Shown here: positions 63,592 to 64,000 of the stretch, one piece after another | Position numbering within the stretch: the first letter of the stretch is position 1 | Layout: each line of letters begins with the position of its first letter | Origin: Pseudomonas sp. GM21 | GTDB taxonomy: Bacteria > Pseudomonadota > Gammaproteobacteria > Pseudomonadales > Pseudomonadaceae | Assembly: GCF_000282215.1 (NCBI RefSeq) | Contig: NZ_AKJS01000142.1 | Coordinates: 1-64,000 of the forward strand | Reading direction: 5' to 3' | DNA: 64,000 bases | The notes under the pieces: model-generated | What the model was told of the DNA's origin: nothing | Databases searched by the model: none | What the model saw: the letters and a program-made list of their open reading frames with translations, nothing else | Translations under genes and position numbers: made by a program

Positions 63592-63654
63592 GGCGTACTC
63601 CGGAAATCTTTGATCGTTGCAGAGGTGGCAAACACCGCCTCGAACTTTTGTTAC

Positions 63655-63759
63655 TGATCGTTCCCACGCTCTGCGTGGGAACGCATCCAGTGACGCTCTG
63701 CGTCACAGGGACGCGGAGCGTCCCGGGCGGCACTCCCACGCAGAGCGTGGGAACGATCA
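63655..63759. repeat. Long palindromic intergenic repeat
   Basis: The 26 bases 63655-63680 (TGATCGTTCCCACGCTCTGC then GTGGGA) are the exact reverse complement of 63734-63759. Each arm is itself a small hairpin (CCCACGC-TCT-GCGTGGG), and two further hairpins (TGACGCTCTGCGTCA and GGACGCGGAGCGTCC) lie between. It resembles a dispersed Pseudomonas repeat distinct from REP. Between a binding-protein gene and its permease, it may limit permease expression. Confidence 0.85.
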
Positions 63760-63789
63760 TCCGGTGAACCGTCGTCCTGTGTGACTTGC

Positions 63790-64000
63790 TTACTTCGCAG
63801 CCCAGGAATTGAAGCGCTGTTCCAGTTGCTCGCCGTTGTCAGCCCAGAAGCTGACATCGATCTGCACCTGGTTGGCGATGTTTTCCGGGGTGGTCGGCAT
63901 GTCTTTCAGGACATCCTTGGCCAGCAACGGTACGGCCTGGATATTGGCCGGGCCGTAGGCGATGTTTTCCGAGTAGGTCTTCTGCTGCTGCGGCTGCACC
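63790..64000 (-). CDS. agtB: ABC transporter substrate-binding protein, C-terminal part (cut by window end)
   Basis: Only the last 70 residues are in the window (ENIAYGPANIQAVPLLAKDV, TTPENIANQVQID, FWADNGEQLEQRFNSW). The pattern is that of the PotD/PotF-like periplasmic binding-protein end. It lies upstream of the two permeases on the same strand, as expected for agtB. The N terminus is outside the window. Confidence 0.78.
   Translation of the reverse strand, partial: VQPQQQKTYSENIAYGPANIQAVPLLAKDVLKDMPTTPENIANQVQIDVSFWADNGEQLEQRFNSWAAK

Noticed and set aside
61501..63657. 718-codon open frame antisense to the agt permeases
   Set aside because: Extremely Gln/His/Arg-rich, no ribosome site or motifs, and fully antisense to two conserved permeases.

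Overview
The window is a Pseudomonas chromosome, most likely of the P. fluorescens group. Both flanks carry typical Pseudomonas gene orders (tyrS-mepM-anmK-erpA; coq7/OsmC/vfr/trpC-trpD-trpG; estA-trpE-gph-rpe-agtDC), three copies of the REP doublet built on GTGGGAGCGAGCCTGCTCGCGA, and dense GC-rich coding. I did not recognise any tRNA, rRNA or CRISPR array.

Left core (1-14910): tyrosyl-tRNA synthetase, the murein endopeptidase MepM with AnmK, ErpA, ArgC, HemJ, a nitronate monooxygenase-like flavoprotein, a DUF805 membrane protein, an SDR, a HIT protein, Coq7, an OsmC-like protein, the cAMP regulator Vfr, a lipoate-ligase-like protein, and the trpG-trpD-trpC operon on the minus strand.

Mobile island (14891-54488, about 39.6 kb): it is bounded by an exact 20-bp direct repeat that is the first 20 bases of trpG. 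A P4-type tyrosine integrase sits at the right end beside an AlpA-fusion protein and a Gp2-like protein. The left arm holds single-gene cassettes (zinc-ribbon/glycine-zipper protein, DUF932, YqaJ nuclease, an RDF-like protein, RadC), a diguanylate cyclase, a second Gp2-like gene and a decayed IS5-type element. The middle (24.2-50.5 kb) is a cell-surface polysaccharide locus of the ABC-transporter type. It has wzm/wzt, many glycosyltransferases including two very large multidomain ones, dTDP-rhamnose genes rmlB, rmlD, rmlA and rmlC, a GtrA/GtrB-like side-branch module with a methyltransferase, and an APS kinase (cysC). One giant protein begins with a PAPS-type sulfotransferase domain, so the cluster probably makes a sulfated, rhamnose-rich O-polysaccharide. 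The locus carries scars of rearrangement: a frameshifted wbpL-like remnant, an internally deleted rmlB relic and an IS66 tnpB fragment.

Right core (54489-64000): the orphaned trpGDC leader, the estA autotransporter esterase, trpE, gph, rpe, an iron-dependent alcohol dehydrogenase, and part of an agt-type ABC transporter that runs off the window.

The most notable reading is regulatory. Integration at the trpG start codon left trpGDC intact as protein genes but moved their Trp-rich leader/attenuator region 40 kb away to the other side of the island. It now points toward the integrase, with a terminator in between. trpGDC must now use a ribosome-binding site, and presumably a promoter, supplied by the island.
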